Shown piece after piece: positions 35,220-43,312 of a stretch of 64,000 nt of DNA. Location: the NCBI GenBank assembly GCA_017470605.1, contig JAFUYH010000017.1:62001-126000 (forward strand), read 5' to 3'. The position numbers and the translations under genes were made by a program. This stretch comes from Treponema sp. (GTDB lineage Bacteria > Spirochaetota > Spirochaetia > Treponematales > Treponemataceae). Positions within the stretch are counted from its first letter, which is position 1, and every line of letters starts with the position of its first letter. The notes under the pieces are model-generated. The model made no database searches. It had not been told where the DNA came from and saw only the letters and a list, made by a program, of their open reading frames with translations.

Positions 35220-37101
35220 TTTCTGTGTAAAGAGCATAAAGAACATTTCCTTCTGAATCAAAAAGGCGGCGCCCGCAGAAATCAAACTTCTGCCCCTTCT
35301 CTTTTGCTTCCTCTGCTGCCACAGCCACAGCCCTGCTTGTTGCAAGAATAGGCCTTTTTAATTCCTTAGTCTGGGCTTCGGTTTTTACAGCCCTGTCAAT
35401 ATCCCGCGAAAGAGATATTTCCGTCATGCGCTCACTGTCTCCGCCAGTCCCAATCACAATGTTTCCGTAATGAATGCCGACACCAATCTTGATTGCAGGA
35501 AGGCCCCTTTTTTCAAAATCCTGCCTTAGTTCAATCATGGCTTCCTGCATCTGAACGGCACAATTCAGGGCTGCAAGGGCACTTTCAGGGAAAATTGCAA
35601 TAATGCCGTCTCCCAGATATTTTTCTATGATTCCGCCATTTTTCCTGATAAGAGGAGCAACCCGCCCCAGATAAGAATTAAGCATTTCAAAAACTTTCAG
35701 ACCTTCCATTTTTTCAGAAGCAGCAGTAAAATTCCTTATGTCAGCAGAAAGAACTGCCATTTTAGAAATTTTATATTCCCCCAGAGCCAATTCGGTAATG
35801 TCTTTTTTGCCCAGAAATTCCAGAAATTCTTTAGGCACAAACCTGTAGTAGGCATTATTAGTAACAGTCAGATTGTTGTTCAGTTCAATAATCCTCTTCT
35901 GATTTTTATTCTGAATATAGGCCAGCAGAACCGTCTGTATAAAAGCATAAATCACAAAAGAAGGAACAAGCAGCTTTACTTCAATATTATGAAGAGGCAG
36001 AAGCTGAATATGCAGGAAAAAGTCGTTTACAACCCCAAGAAAAATGATTAAAAGAGAAAGGATGGCTGAAATGCTTGTAAAATCCCGATTTTTTACGACC
36101 CTGACCATAAAAAGAAAGAGAATCAGGCCAATCATTAAAAACATATAAATTTCCATTGCAGGAACAAGCCGGTTTACAAGAGCTGGAGGAAGTATAAAAT
36201 CCAGAATCAAAAAGATTAATGCAGGAAAACAGACATATTTTGCAGGAATATGATGGAAAATCTTTTTATTCATGGAATCTATATAGAGGGCATAGAGGGC
36301 AGGTGCCATGAACAAGGAAATATATTCAATTCTGATTATCAGAGAAAAAGACATCTGGGGAAAAAGGATTTTTAACAGAGGGAAAACACTTGCAATTATT
36401 CTTGAATAAATAGAAAGAACAAAAAGCGAAAGGAAAAAATTAGTTCTGTCTTTTTTCAGGATTGCAATAAGCATACAGTAAGCAACAATTGCAAGCAGGA
36501 TTCCAGAAAAAATCGTATAATAGCAGAGTCTTTTCTTATATCTGTTCATATAGGCAGACTCTTCGTATAAAACAAAATCGCCTCTAAAGCCGCCCTTGCG
36601 GTAAAAGGAATTTGAAACATAAAAGGTAATCAAAACAGAGCCGTCCTGACCGGCAGTAAATGTGGCCTTATCACAATACTGACGCGCGATGGTATTTTCC
36701 CACTTTTCACTTGGAGTGCCGGAACGGTAGATAACTGCATCATCAGCAAGAACAGAAAAGGCTGTATAGCAGAGTTCAAAAACAGGAAAAGAATATTTTT
36801 TCCCGCTTTCAAGGCCTGTAATTTTTAATCGGAATGTTCCAGAGCCCTTTCCTTTTCTTGCGGCTTCCATTGCTTCCGGCGGCAAATCATATTTATTCCA
36901 GATGGACGGAACAGAAACCACCAGATCAGGCTGGGATAAATCATCTGGAGGCAGAAATTTTCCCCAGAAAAAATCCCAATCTGTATGAATTTTCAGACCA
37001 CGCCCCGCCAGTGCCTTCTTGTTTTCAACATTATAAACACTGTTACAATAGAGGCTTACAGAAAAAATTACAGAAAGCAGAAAAAACAAGGCTTTTTTCA
37101 T
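35200..37101 (-). CDS. 7TMR-DISM receptor with class III cyclase domain, C1-like half
   Basis: 633 aa from ATG 37101. Its ATGA overlaps the stop of the upstream gene, and GAGG precedes it; a GTG at 37110 is less likely. Order: signal peptide, extracellular 7TMR-DISMED2-like jelly-roll (about 35-180), seven spans (about 190-400), linker, class III cyclase domain (about 445-633). Both metal-binding aspartates are present: D454 in SADIRNFT and D498 in KYLGDGIIAIFP, with Lys K494. The transition-state Asn and Arg are replaced by D569 and K573 in RMTEISLSRDIDRAVKTE. It may therefore need the neighbouring protein for catalysis. Making cAMP or cGMP is inferred; the ligand is unknown. Confidence 0.88.
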   Translation of the reverse strand: MKKALFFLLSVIFSVSLYCNSVYNVENKKALAGRGLKIHTDWDFFWGKFLPPDDLSQPDLVVSVPSIWNKYDLPPEAMEAARKGKGSGTFRLKITGLESGKKYSFPVFELCYTAFSVLADDAVIYRSGTPSEKWENTIARQYCDKATFTAGQDGSVLITFYVSNSFYRKGGFRGDFVLYEESAYMNRYKKRLCYYTIFSGILLAIVAYCMLIAILKKDRTNFFLSLFVLSIYSRIIASVFPLLKILFPQMSFSLIIRIEYISLFMAPALYALYIDSMNKKIFHHIPAKYVCFPALIFLILDFILPPALVNRLVPAMEIYMFLMIGLILFLFMVRVVKNRDFTSISAILSLLIIFLGVVNDFFLHIQLLPLHNIEVKLLVPSFVIYAFIQTVLLAYIQNKNQKRIIELNNNLTVTNNAYYRFVPKEFLEFLGKKDITELALGEYKISKMAVLSADIRNFTAASEKMEGLKVFEMLNSYLGRVAPLIRKNGGIIEKYLGDGIIAIFPESALAALNCAVQMQEAMIELRQDFEKRGLPAIKIGVGIHYGNIVIGTGGDSERMTEISLSRDIDRAVKTEAQTKELKRPILATSRAVAVAAEEAKEKGQKFDFCGRRLFDSEGNVLYALYTETTGSVL

Positions 37102-39050
37102 TCTGCCCACCTCACTTCAAAAAGCTGCAGGGGCTTTTCCTTTCCCTTAACATAAATGGATTCCAGTTCAGTCAGGTCAAAATCACTACAAGAAGAATTT
37201 TCTTCTATTATTTTTTCCAGAGCCTGAGAAATTATGATGTTTTTATTCAGACGCTCGCATACCGATTCAATTCTAGAAGAAGTATTTACTGTATCAGAAA
37301 TTACAGTGTCATCAAGGCGGGCTGCTTCTCCCAAAGTTCCTGCAATCATCTTTCCATAATGAATTCCAGAACGTGCCGTAACGTGAAAGCCCTTGCATAC
37401 AGCAGATAAGGCAAAATCCTTCATAAAATCATTAATTTCAAGGGCGGCATAAACTGCTTCTTTTTCAGAAGAAGGAAAAAGAGCCATAAATCCCCCGCTC
37501 AAAAACTTGCTCACAAAACCACCATGTTTTTTTATAATTGGAGAAGCATATTTCAGATATTCATTAAAAATAAGAAAATACCTGTCCAGAGCAAGGTCTT
37601 TTTCATCCCCCTGAATATAGCGGATATTCAGTTTAGAAAAGATAATGCACATTTCTATATCGGCATAATCCCCTGCCTTTATGCTCGTAACTGAATCTTT
37701 ATGAAGAAGTTTTATAAACTCGCGGGGAACAAAGCGCAGGTATGATTCATTCAGTTTCTGCAGTTCAGAAGAAATTCTAACCGTATCTTTATAAAGGTCA
37801 TTTTGAATTATTGCAAGAAGAATAATCTGAACGAATACAAAGAGGGCTACAAAGAAAGGAAAAACCGAAAGCGGAAGCAATGTCTTTGACTTTGTATAAA
37901 CAATGTCTATTGCACCACCCAATATTAAAAGCGCATAGCCTGTAAGATAAAAATAAATATAGCGGCTTTTTCTGATTATATTTATAATTATATATACGAC
38001 TACATAAAGGGCTATAATCCCGAAGCAGACCTGCAGATAAGGAACCATTCTGTTTGCGTAATAGGCAGGCACAATCAGCGAAATAATTCCCATTAAAAAA
38101 ACAGAGCCCATTACACTGTGGCGGAAGGCTTTTTCTTTAAGCCACTTAAAAACGATATAATTTTTTTGCGCCGGATAAATAATATAGAGCATTTTTAAGA
38201 TGCAAAGCGGTGCAAGCCATAAAACCATATATTCAAGTTTGATTTCAATTTCAGAAGGTAAAAAAGGAAAAATTAAAGTGAGAGTGCTGTAACCAGCCGT
38301 TGCAACCCTGAGGGCAAAAACAATAGAAGTAATACCAAGATAAAAATATTCCCAGCCTTTTTTATTTATTAAAAACTGAAGAAGATTTAAGAGGCCAATA
38401 AAAATAAGGATGCCGGAAACAAGTGAATAAAACATCACAAAAACATTATCCAGATGAAGGATGCTTTCTGCTTCACCAAAAAAAGCCGTATCCCAAAGAC
38501 CACCCTTCCTGTAAAAATAGTTGGAAACAAAAATGACAATGTCTGCTGTGCCGTTTAAATCGCAGCTGAATTCACAGTAAAGGGGGCGCACCTGAGATGA
38601 GCCTCTCTTCTTTTTCTGCGGGCTTTTTTCATCAAGCATTTCAAAAGGATTTCCAGTCTGGGCTATAAGATTTCCGTTTACATAGACGGCAGAAGAAGTT
38701 CCGGGCGAATCCTTAAAAAAGAGGGCGTATTTTTTGTTTTTTTCAAGAGAATTGATTTTATAGTGATAGGAGCCGTAAGTAGAAACATCGGGATTATCTG
38801 CAGTTTTTACAATGGAATTCCAGTAATGAGGAACGGAAACCCTGTATGCCTCCCTGTATTCTGCAGGCTTTCCTTCCTGCAGCAGACGGAAAGTTTCTTC
38901 CGGGCCTTTATGAAGATAAAAGTCCCAGCCCTCTTCCAGACGAGTATAGCCATGTCTGTTCAGGGACTGGGCTGCTAAGTTATTATTAAAAACCAAGAGC
39001 AGCAAAAGAAAAGTGATTGAATATTTCTTTACTTTATCAACCAATCTCAC
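37098..39050 (-). CDS. 7TMR-DISM receptor with metal-less cyclase domain, C2-like half
   Basis: 650 aa, read from a GTG start; a TTG two codons later is also possible. The architecture is the same as its neighbour: signal peptide, jelly-roll ectodomain, seven spans, cyclase domain (about 462-650). Aligned without gaps, the two metal aspartates are replaced by K473 (in IIFSKLNIRY) and G519 (in SKFLSGGFMALFP). It keeps the substrate Lys K515, Thr582, and the transition-state N589 and R593 in DTVISDTVNTSSRIE. On its own it cannot bind the metals, but it has the residue set of a mammalian C2 domain. It overlaps metG by 14 nt and its partner by 4 nt. Confidence 0.87.
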   Translation of the reverse strand: MRLVDKVKKYSITFLLLLLVFNNNLAAQSLNRHGYTRLEEGWDFYLHKGPEETFRLLQEGKPAEYREAYRVSVPHYWNSIVKTADNPDVSTYGSYHYKINSLEKNKKYALFFKDSPGTSSAVYVNGNLIAQTGNPFEMLDEKSPQKKKRGSSQVRPLYCEFSCDLNGTADIVIFVSNYFYRKGGLWDTAFFGEAESILHLDNVFVMFYSLVSGILIFIGLLNLLQFLINKKGWEYFYLGITSIVFALRVATAGYSTLTLIFPFLPSEIEIKLEYMVLWLAPLCILKMLYIIYPAQKNYIVFKWLKEKAFRHSVMGSVFLMGIISLIVPAYYANRMVPYLQVCFGIIALYVVVYIIINIIRKSRYIYFYLTGYALLILGGAIDIVYTKSKTLLPLSVFPFFVALFVFVQIILLAIIQNDLYKDTVRISSELQKLNESYLRFVPREFIKLLHKDSVTSIKAGDYADIEMCIIFSKLNIRYIQGDEKDLALDRYFLIFNEYLKYASPIIKKHGGFVSKFLSGGFMALFPSSEKEAVYAALEINDFMKDFALSAVCKGFHVTARSGIHYGKMIAGTLGEAARLDDTVISDTVNTSSRIESVCERLNKNIIISQALEKIIEENSSCSDFDLTELESIYVKGKEKPLQLFEVRWAE

Positions 39051-41358
39051 TATTTAAGGCCTTAGCAGTTTTAAGGACTTTACCGTCTGCCAGCAGGGCT
39101 TTTCCTGCAATCTGCACAGTTCCATCCTTAGCCGCAATCTGAACTGCAAAAAATTCATCTGCGGTAATTTCAGCTTTCTTACTTGCGGCGGCATCAGAGC
39201 CTTCAAGCACAACTTTTGTTCCAGGCTTTGCCCAAGGCGCTTCCAGAACTTCTACACAGTCCTTGCCTTCTGCATCCTTGTAGTCTCCTGCAAGGAGCAT
39301 ACCGCGGCTTTCAACACCACGCATTGTGCGGGGAGCGAGATTGCTTGCGATAATTACATACTTTCCAAGAAGGTCACTTTCTTTCAGGTACATGCGGAGA
39401 CCCGACTGAATTGTGCGAGGACTTCCGCTTCCGTCATCCATTGTTTCGATATAAAGCTTTTCTCCTTCCGGATTTGGCTTTACGTCTACAATCTTTGCAA
39501 CAGTGAGTTCGATATTTTTATTGAAGAAATCAGCCTGCTGGTCTAGAGGAAGTAGAACCGGCTCTGCTTTCTTTGAAGCCTTCTTATCTTTTTTGCCCTC
39601 GCCTTTTTTAGACTCTCCGCCTTTATTCTGCTTGCCGCCAAACTTCTCGCGGAAGGCAAGCATAGTCTTCTGATCCATTGGCTTAAAGTAAACTTCTGTT
39701 GGTCCAACAGTTGTGAGGCCTTCGAGCTTTCCAAGGTCATCCCATGTAAGGCCAGGTTGAGTTTCCATTCCAACCTTCTTCACCTGAATAGACTTACCAA
39801 AGTAGCTCATAATTTTCTGAGTATACTGTGGCATGTAAGGATTCATCATAATCATCAAATCCTTAATTACATAGCAGAGGTTGTGGATAAGGCTTTCGGC
39901 AACGGCAGGATTTTCTGTACGTGCCTTCCATGGCTCAGTTGCCTGGAACTTTTTATTACAGATATCAGAAATCTCAAACATTGTGTGGAAGGCATCCTTA
40001 AGGTCAGCCCATTCAAGGCTTGCTGTTGCCTTAGCTTCAAGCTCGCGAACCTTTGTCCAGAGCTCTTGGTCAACTGGGGCGTCAGGAATCTTTCCTTCAT
40101 AATATTTATTTACAAAAAGCAAAGTGCGGTTTACAAGGTTTCCAAGATTACCAATCAGCTCGCCGTTAAGCTTTTCCATAAAGTCTTTCCAGGTGAACTG
40201 GTAGTCCTGCTTTTCAGGGCGGTTATAGAAAATGTAGAAACGCCATGCATCAGCAGGAATTCCGCTTTCAATTGCGTCGCTTCCAAACACACCGATTCCA
40301 AGACTCTTAGAGAACTTTCCGTCTTCGTAGTTCAAGAATTCAGTAGAAGACATGTGGTGAAGCTTTGTCCACTCGTGAGGTGAGCCTAACATTGTTGAAG
40401 GGAAAATTACAGTGTGGAAAGGAATATTGTCCTTACCGATAAACTGGAAAAGGTCAACCTTTGGCTTATTCTTGCCCTCTTCTGATTCGCTTGGAATCCA
40501 CCAGCTCTTCCAGTCAAAACTCTGCTTGCCGGCCTTTACAAGTTCATCAGCCAGCTGCTTTGTGATGGAAATATATCCGATTGGCGCATTGAACCAAACG
40601 TAGAATACCTTGTTTTCATAACCAGGTTTTGGAACAGGAATACCCCACTTAAGGTCGCGGGTAATTGCGCGCTCCTGCAAGCCGTCGCGAATCCAGGCCT
40701 TAGTCATGTTGATTGCATTGTCAGCCCAGCGGCCTTCCACACTAGCCTTTTCCATCCATTCGTTGAGTTTGCCGCTCATTGCAGGAAGGTCGATGTAAAG
40801 GTGTTTTGTTTCGCGAACTTCCGGGGTTCCGCCGCAGGTATGGCAGCGAGGTTCCTTAAGCTCAGTTGGGTCAAGCAGAGAACCGCACTTGTCGCACTGG
40901 TCGCCGCGCGCCTTTTCGTAACCGCACTTAGGACAGGTTCCGTCTACATAGCGGTCTGCAAGGAACATATTGCAGTGAGGACAGAAAAGCTGCTTGTTTA
41001 CATGTTCGTGAATGAGGCCGGCCTTGTCCAGATCGTTAAAAAGGCTCTGTGTAATTTCTGTACACTGCTCGTTTGAAGTGCGGCCGAATTTATCAAAATC
41101 AATTTTGAACCATTCATAGATTTTTGTGTGCTCGCCATAGTAGTGGTCGCAGAGAGAGCGAGGGTCTGTTTTTTCTTCCAGAGCCTTTGTTTCGGTTGCA
41201 GTACCGTATTCATCTACACCGCAGATGTAAAGAGTGTCGTAACCGCGGCTGCGGCAAAAGCGTGCAAAAACATCGCCCGAAAGCGACTGAATTATATTTC
41301 CCAAATGCGGAATGTTATTAACGTAAGGTAAAGCTGCTGTGATAAGTCTTCTGTTCAT
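39037..41358 (-). CDS. metG: Methionyl-tRNA synthetase with C-terminal tRNA-binding domain
   Basis: 773 aa. The class I motifs are PYVNNIPHLGNI (HIGH) near the N-terminus and FSKSLG (KMSKS variant) at about residues 350-355. A zinc knuckle region carries four CxxC pairs (CPHC, CPKC, CDKC, CHTC at about 125-180). A Lys-rich linker follows the catalytic part. The C-terminal OB-fold (about 640-740) is the Trbp111/EMAP-II-like tRNA-binding dimerisation domain. It charges tRNA-Met. It heads an operon that continues into two receptor-cyclase genes (14-nt overlap). The 5' leader holds a hairpin and a T13 run. AGGA lies 10 nt before the ATG. Confidence 0.97.
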   Translation of the reverse strand: MNRRLITAALPYVNNIPHLGNIIQSLSGDVFARFCRSRGYDTLYICGVDEYGTATETKALEEKTDPRSLCDHYYGEHTKIYEWFKIDFDKFGRTSNEQCTEITQSLFNDLDKAGLIHEHVNKQLFCPHCNMFLADRYVDGTCPKCGYEKARGDQCDKCGSLLDPTELKEPRCHTCGGTPEVRETKHLYIDLPAMSGKLNEWMEKASVEGRWADNAINMTKAWIRDGLQERAITRDLKWGIPVPKPGYENKVFYVWFNAPIGYISITKQLADELVKAGKQSFDWKSWWIPSESEEGKNKPKVDLFQFIGKDNIPFHTVIFPSTMLGSPHEWTKLHHMSSTEFLNYEDGKFSKSLGIGVFGSDAIESGIPADAWRFYIFYNRPEKQDYQFTWKDFMEKLNGELIGNLGNLVNRTLLFVNKYYEGKIPDAPVDQELWTKVRELEAKATASLEWADLKDAFHTMFEISDICNKKFQATEPWKARTENPAVAESLIHNLCYVIKDLMIMMNPYMPQYTQKIMSYFGKSIQVKKVGMETQPGLTWDDLGKLEGLTTVGPTEVYFKPMDQKTMLAFREKFGGKQNKGGESKKGEGKKDKKASKKAEPVLLPLDQQADFFNKNIELTVAKIVDVKPNPEGEKLYIETMDDGSGSPRTIQSGLRMYLKESDLLGKYVIIASNLAPRTMRGVESRGMLLAGDYKDAEGKDCVEVLEAPWAKPGTKVVLEGSDAAASKKAEITADEFFAVQIAAKDGTVQIAGKALLADGKVLKTAKALNSEIG

Positions 41359-41372
41359 ATTATGAATATCCT

Positions 41373-41385
41373 AAAAAAAAAAAAA
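41373..41385. repeat. A13/T13 homopolymer in metG leader
   Basis: Thirteen consecutive A on the plus strand (T on the metG-sense strand), ending about 14 nt before the metG start codon. Length change by slippage is plausible. It lies between the leader hairpin and the ribosome site. Confidence 0.8.
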
Positions 41386-41400
41386 GATAATGGTTGAGTC

Positions 41401-41417
41401 GGCAAGCACAGCTTGCC
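41401..41417 (-). other. Hairpin in metG 5' leader
   Basis: GGCAAGC / TGT / GCTTGCC on the metG-sense strand: a 7-bp perfect stem with a 3-nt loop. The T13 run begins 15 nt downstream, too far for a classical terminator. No T-box specifier or GGGTGGTACCGCG-like element is seen. Confidence 0.5.
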
Positions 41418-41493
41418 TCTGAGCCCTTCTTTCGATAATCCTAAACGGATTTTCGATTATAGGCATTATATAGAAAAAATAACTTGTTTTCAA

Positions 41494-41523
41494 TTCTGCT
41501 TTTCATATTTCTGCTTTTCATAT
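41494..41523 (+). repeat. 15-bp perfect tandem duplication
   Basis: TTCTGCTTTTCATAT is repeated twice without a gap. The second copy supplies the predicted -35 (TTTTCA, 41515-41520) of the following gene. If translation began upstream (TTG 41484), it would encode a repeated ILLFI/FLLFI hydrophobic segment. Confidence 0.85.
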
Positions 41524-41543
41524 TATTTTATCTGTTATATACT
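41515..41543 (+). promoter_or_regulatory. Promoter of the YiiX-like gene, predicted leaderless
   Basis: TTTTCA (41515-41520), 17 nt, TATACT (41538-41543), TCTAAC, ATG 41550. No ribosome site is present. Confidence 0.5.
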
Positions 41544-41549
41544 TCTAAC

Positions 41550-42434
41550 ATGCAAAAGTACAGTAAGCAACCTCTAGCCTTTCTAAAAAAAGAACTAAAA
41601 ACACTTGAAAAAAGTTATGAACAGTTCAAAGAAATATACGACTATTTTCATTCAGAAGCACTTGGCATAAGAAATGAAGAAATAGACAAAAAGCTTGAAC
41701 TTCCAAAGGATAATTATAAATACATTTTTATAAGATTATATGACCCGGTTTACAAGGATAATCTGCCGGCCGAGCTGTTGAAAAAAGGACAATACCTTAC
41801 AAACACAACAAAAATCCCCGCCGCACACGCAGCAATTGGTTTTGATTTATCAGATGAGTTTTATGGACTTACCGTTGGTGGTGATTACTATTTAAAAAAA
41901 GAAGTTTGCAGCAAGCCCGAAAGCTGTTCATATTTTCAAACCTGTGACGCAAAAAAATCCTTTCACTACACTTATGCCATAAAAGTAAGGCCGGAAGAAT
42001 ATGAAGCTGCAAAAGAAAAAACTCTGTCTTATTATAATTCTCAAGAAGTAAAATATGCAGTTTTACATAACTTTCCTGTTTCACTTTATTGTATAAAGAA
42101 AAAAATGAATCTTCCCGATTTGCCAAAGCTGCCAATTTCTGCAGAACACAGGGAATTTCTTCAAAATCTTAAAAAATCGCTAAGAGCCTACAAGCAGTTC
42201 AAAGAAAAAGACCGTTTTGTCTGTTCAACCTTCTGCAGTTATATCTTGCTTACCTGTATTCCACGGATAGCCCTTTATTTCTGCGAGCGTGATTTCAGTT
42301 ATGATTATATCACACCAAGCGAGCTTTCCATGTTACCCGGCATGAAGTTTCTTTTTTCAGGAAACTGGCTGGACTTCAAAAAAGATGCAGCCGCTTTTGC
42401 AAAAGAAAATCCTGATTTTAAAAGCTACCTGTAA
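41550..42434 (+). CDS. Putative permuted papain-fold (YiiX/NlpC-P60-like) protein
   Basis: 294 aa from ATG 41550. An alternative TTG at 41484 would add a 20-residue hydrophobic N-terminus without a ribosome site; the choice affects whether the protein is membrane-anchored. An N-terminal helical region is followed by AAHAAIGFDL (candidate catalytic His) and, far downstream, FVCSTFCSYILL (candidate catalytic Cys). This His-before-Cys order is typical of permuted YaeF/YiiX-like papain-fold enzymes, which act on amide or lipid bonds. Cys-rich loops (CSKPESCSYFQTC) lie between. The assignment is tentative. It is convergent with the sugar transporter operon. Confidence 0.6.
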   Translation: MQKYSKQPLAFLKKELKTLEKSYEQFKEIYDYFHSEALGIRNEEIDKKLELPKDNYKYIFIRLYDPVYKDNLPAELLKKGQYLTNTTKIPAAHAAIGFDLSDEFYGLTVGGDYYLKKEVCSKPESCSYFQTCDAKKSFHYTYAIKVRPEEYEAAKEKTLSYYNSQEVKYAVLHNFPVSLYCIKKKMNLPDLPKLPISAEHREFLQNLKKSLRAYKQFKEKDRFVCSTFCSYILLTCIPRIALYFCERDFSYDYITPSELSMLPGMKFLFSGNWLDFKKDAAAFAKENPDFKSYL

Positions 42435-42456
42435 ATGGCCCCCACCTAGGCCCTCT

Positions 42457-43281
42457 CTAGGCTTTAATTCCACCCCGGGAAACACCGCTGATAATATACT
42501 TTCTTGCAATTATAAAAAGAACTATCATAGGAAGGATGATTACAGAGGATGCCGCCATGAGCAATTCCTGAAAGGAGCCGCCTTCGTTGGTAAAAACCTG
42601 TAGTCCGTAAGGTAGCGTTCTTGAGCGCAGGTCTGCAGTAATGTAGAGAGGCCAGATAAAAGAATTCCAGGAAGAAAGTGCATTTAGCAGGATTATTGTA
42701 AAAAGAGATGGCTTAGCCATAGGAACAAGGATTCGCCACAGATAGGTCCAGTTGGAAGCCCCGTCTATTCTTGCCGAATAATAAAGACTGTCCGGAACTG
42801 TGTCAAAAAAGTTTCGTAAAATATAAGTGTAAAAAATACTTGCAACAAAAGGCAGCACCAGAGCCGGAATTGTATTAAAAAGATGTAGCTTTACAATCGT
42901 TGTATAATTTGTAATTATCAGCATTTCAAAAGGAATCATCATCAAAGAAAGTAGGATTGAAAAAATGATTTCTTTTCCCTTAAAGTTTAGTCGGGAAAAA
43001 GCAAAAGCACCCAGTATAGAAGTTCCCGTAGTTGTCAGTACCGAAAGAAACATTACAATCACAGAATTAAAAAAGTATCGGCCAAATGGAGCCATTGCAA
43101 AAGCTTTTTTAAAGTTTATAAATGAAAAATGAGAAGGAAATACTTTTGGTGGAAACTGAATAACTTCTGCCGGAGTCTTAAAAGCGCCCATAATCATCCA
43201 GAAGAAAGGAAAAAACATGAGCAAGGCGCCGCAAGTGAGGATAAAATATAAAAAGATCTTTTTCAAAACTTTTCTAAACAT
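42457..43281 (-). CDS. Sugar ABC transporter permease (MalG/UgpE type)
   Basis: 274 aa, six membrane spans. The EAA-loop is ARIDGASNWTYLWRILVPMA, the contact site for the ATPase. PAEVIQFPPKVFPSHFSFIN after the first span is typical of MalG/UgpE-like permeases. It is the last of four genes of a carbohydrate importer, with GGAG upstream of its ATG. Confidence 0.93.
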   Translation of the reverse strand: MFRKVLKKIFLYFILTCGALLMFFPFFWMIMGAFKTPAEVIQFPPKVFPSHFSFINFKKAFAMAPFGRYFFNSVIVMFLSVLTTTGTSILGAFAFSRLNFKGKEIIFSILLSLMMIPFEMLIITNYTTIVKLHLFNTIPALVLPFVASIFYTYILRNFFDTVPDSLYYSARIDGASNWTYLWRILVPMAKPSLFTIILLNALSSWNSFIWPLYITADLRSRTLPYGLQVFTNEGGSFQELLMAASSVIILPMIVLFIIARKYIISGVSRGGIKA

Positions 43282-43312
43282 ACAAAAAACTCCAGTTACA
43301 TTTTAACAAAGC

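Noticed and set aside
37098-39050. Second cyclase as a simple decaying pseudogene
   Set aside because: The rest of the chain, including the Lys, Thr, Asn and Arg of the active site, is intact and the frame is open; only the two metal aspartates are lost.
41401-41417. metG leader hairpin as a terminator or T-box
   Set aside because: The T13 run starts 15 nt after the stem, and no T-box sequence or specifier loop is visible.
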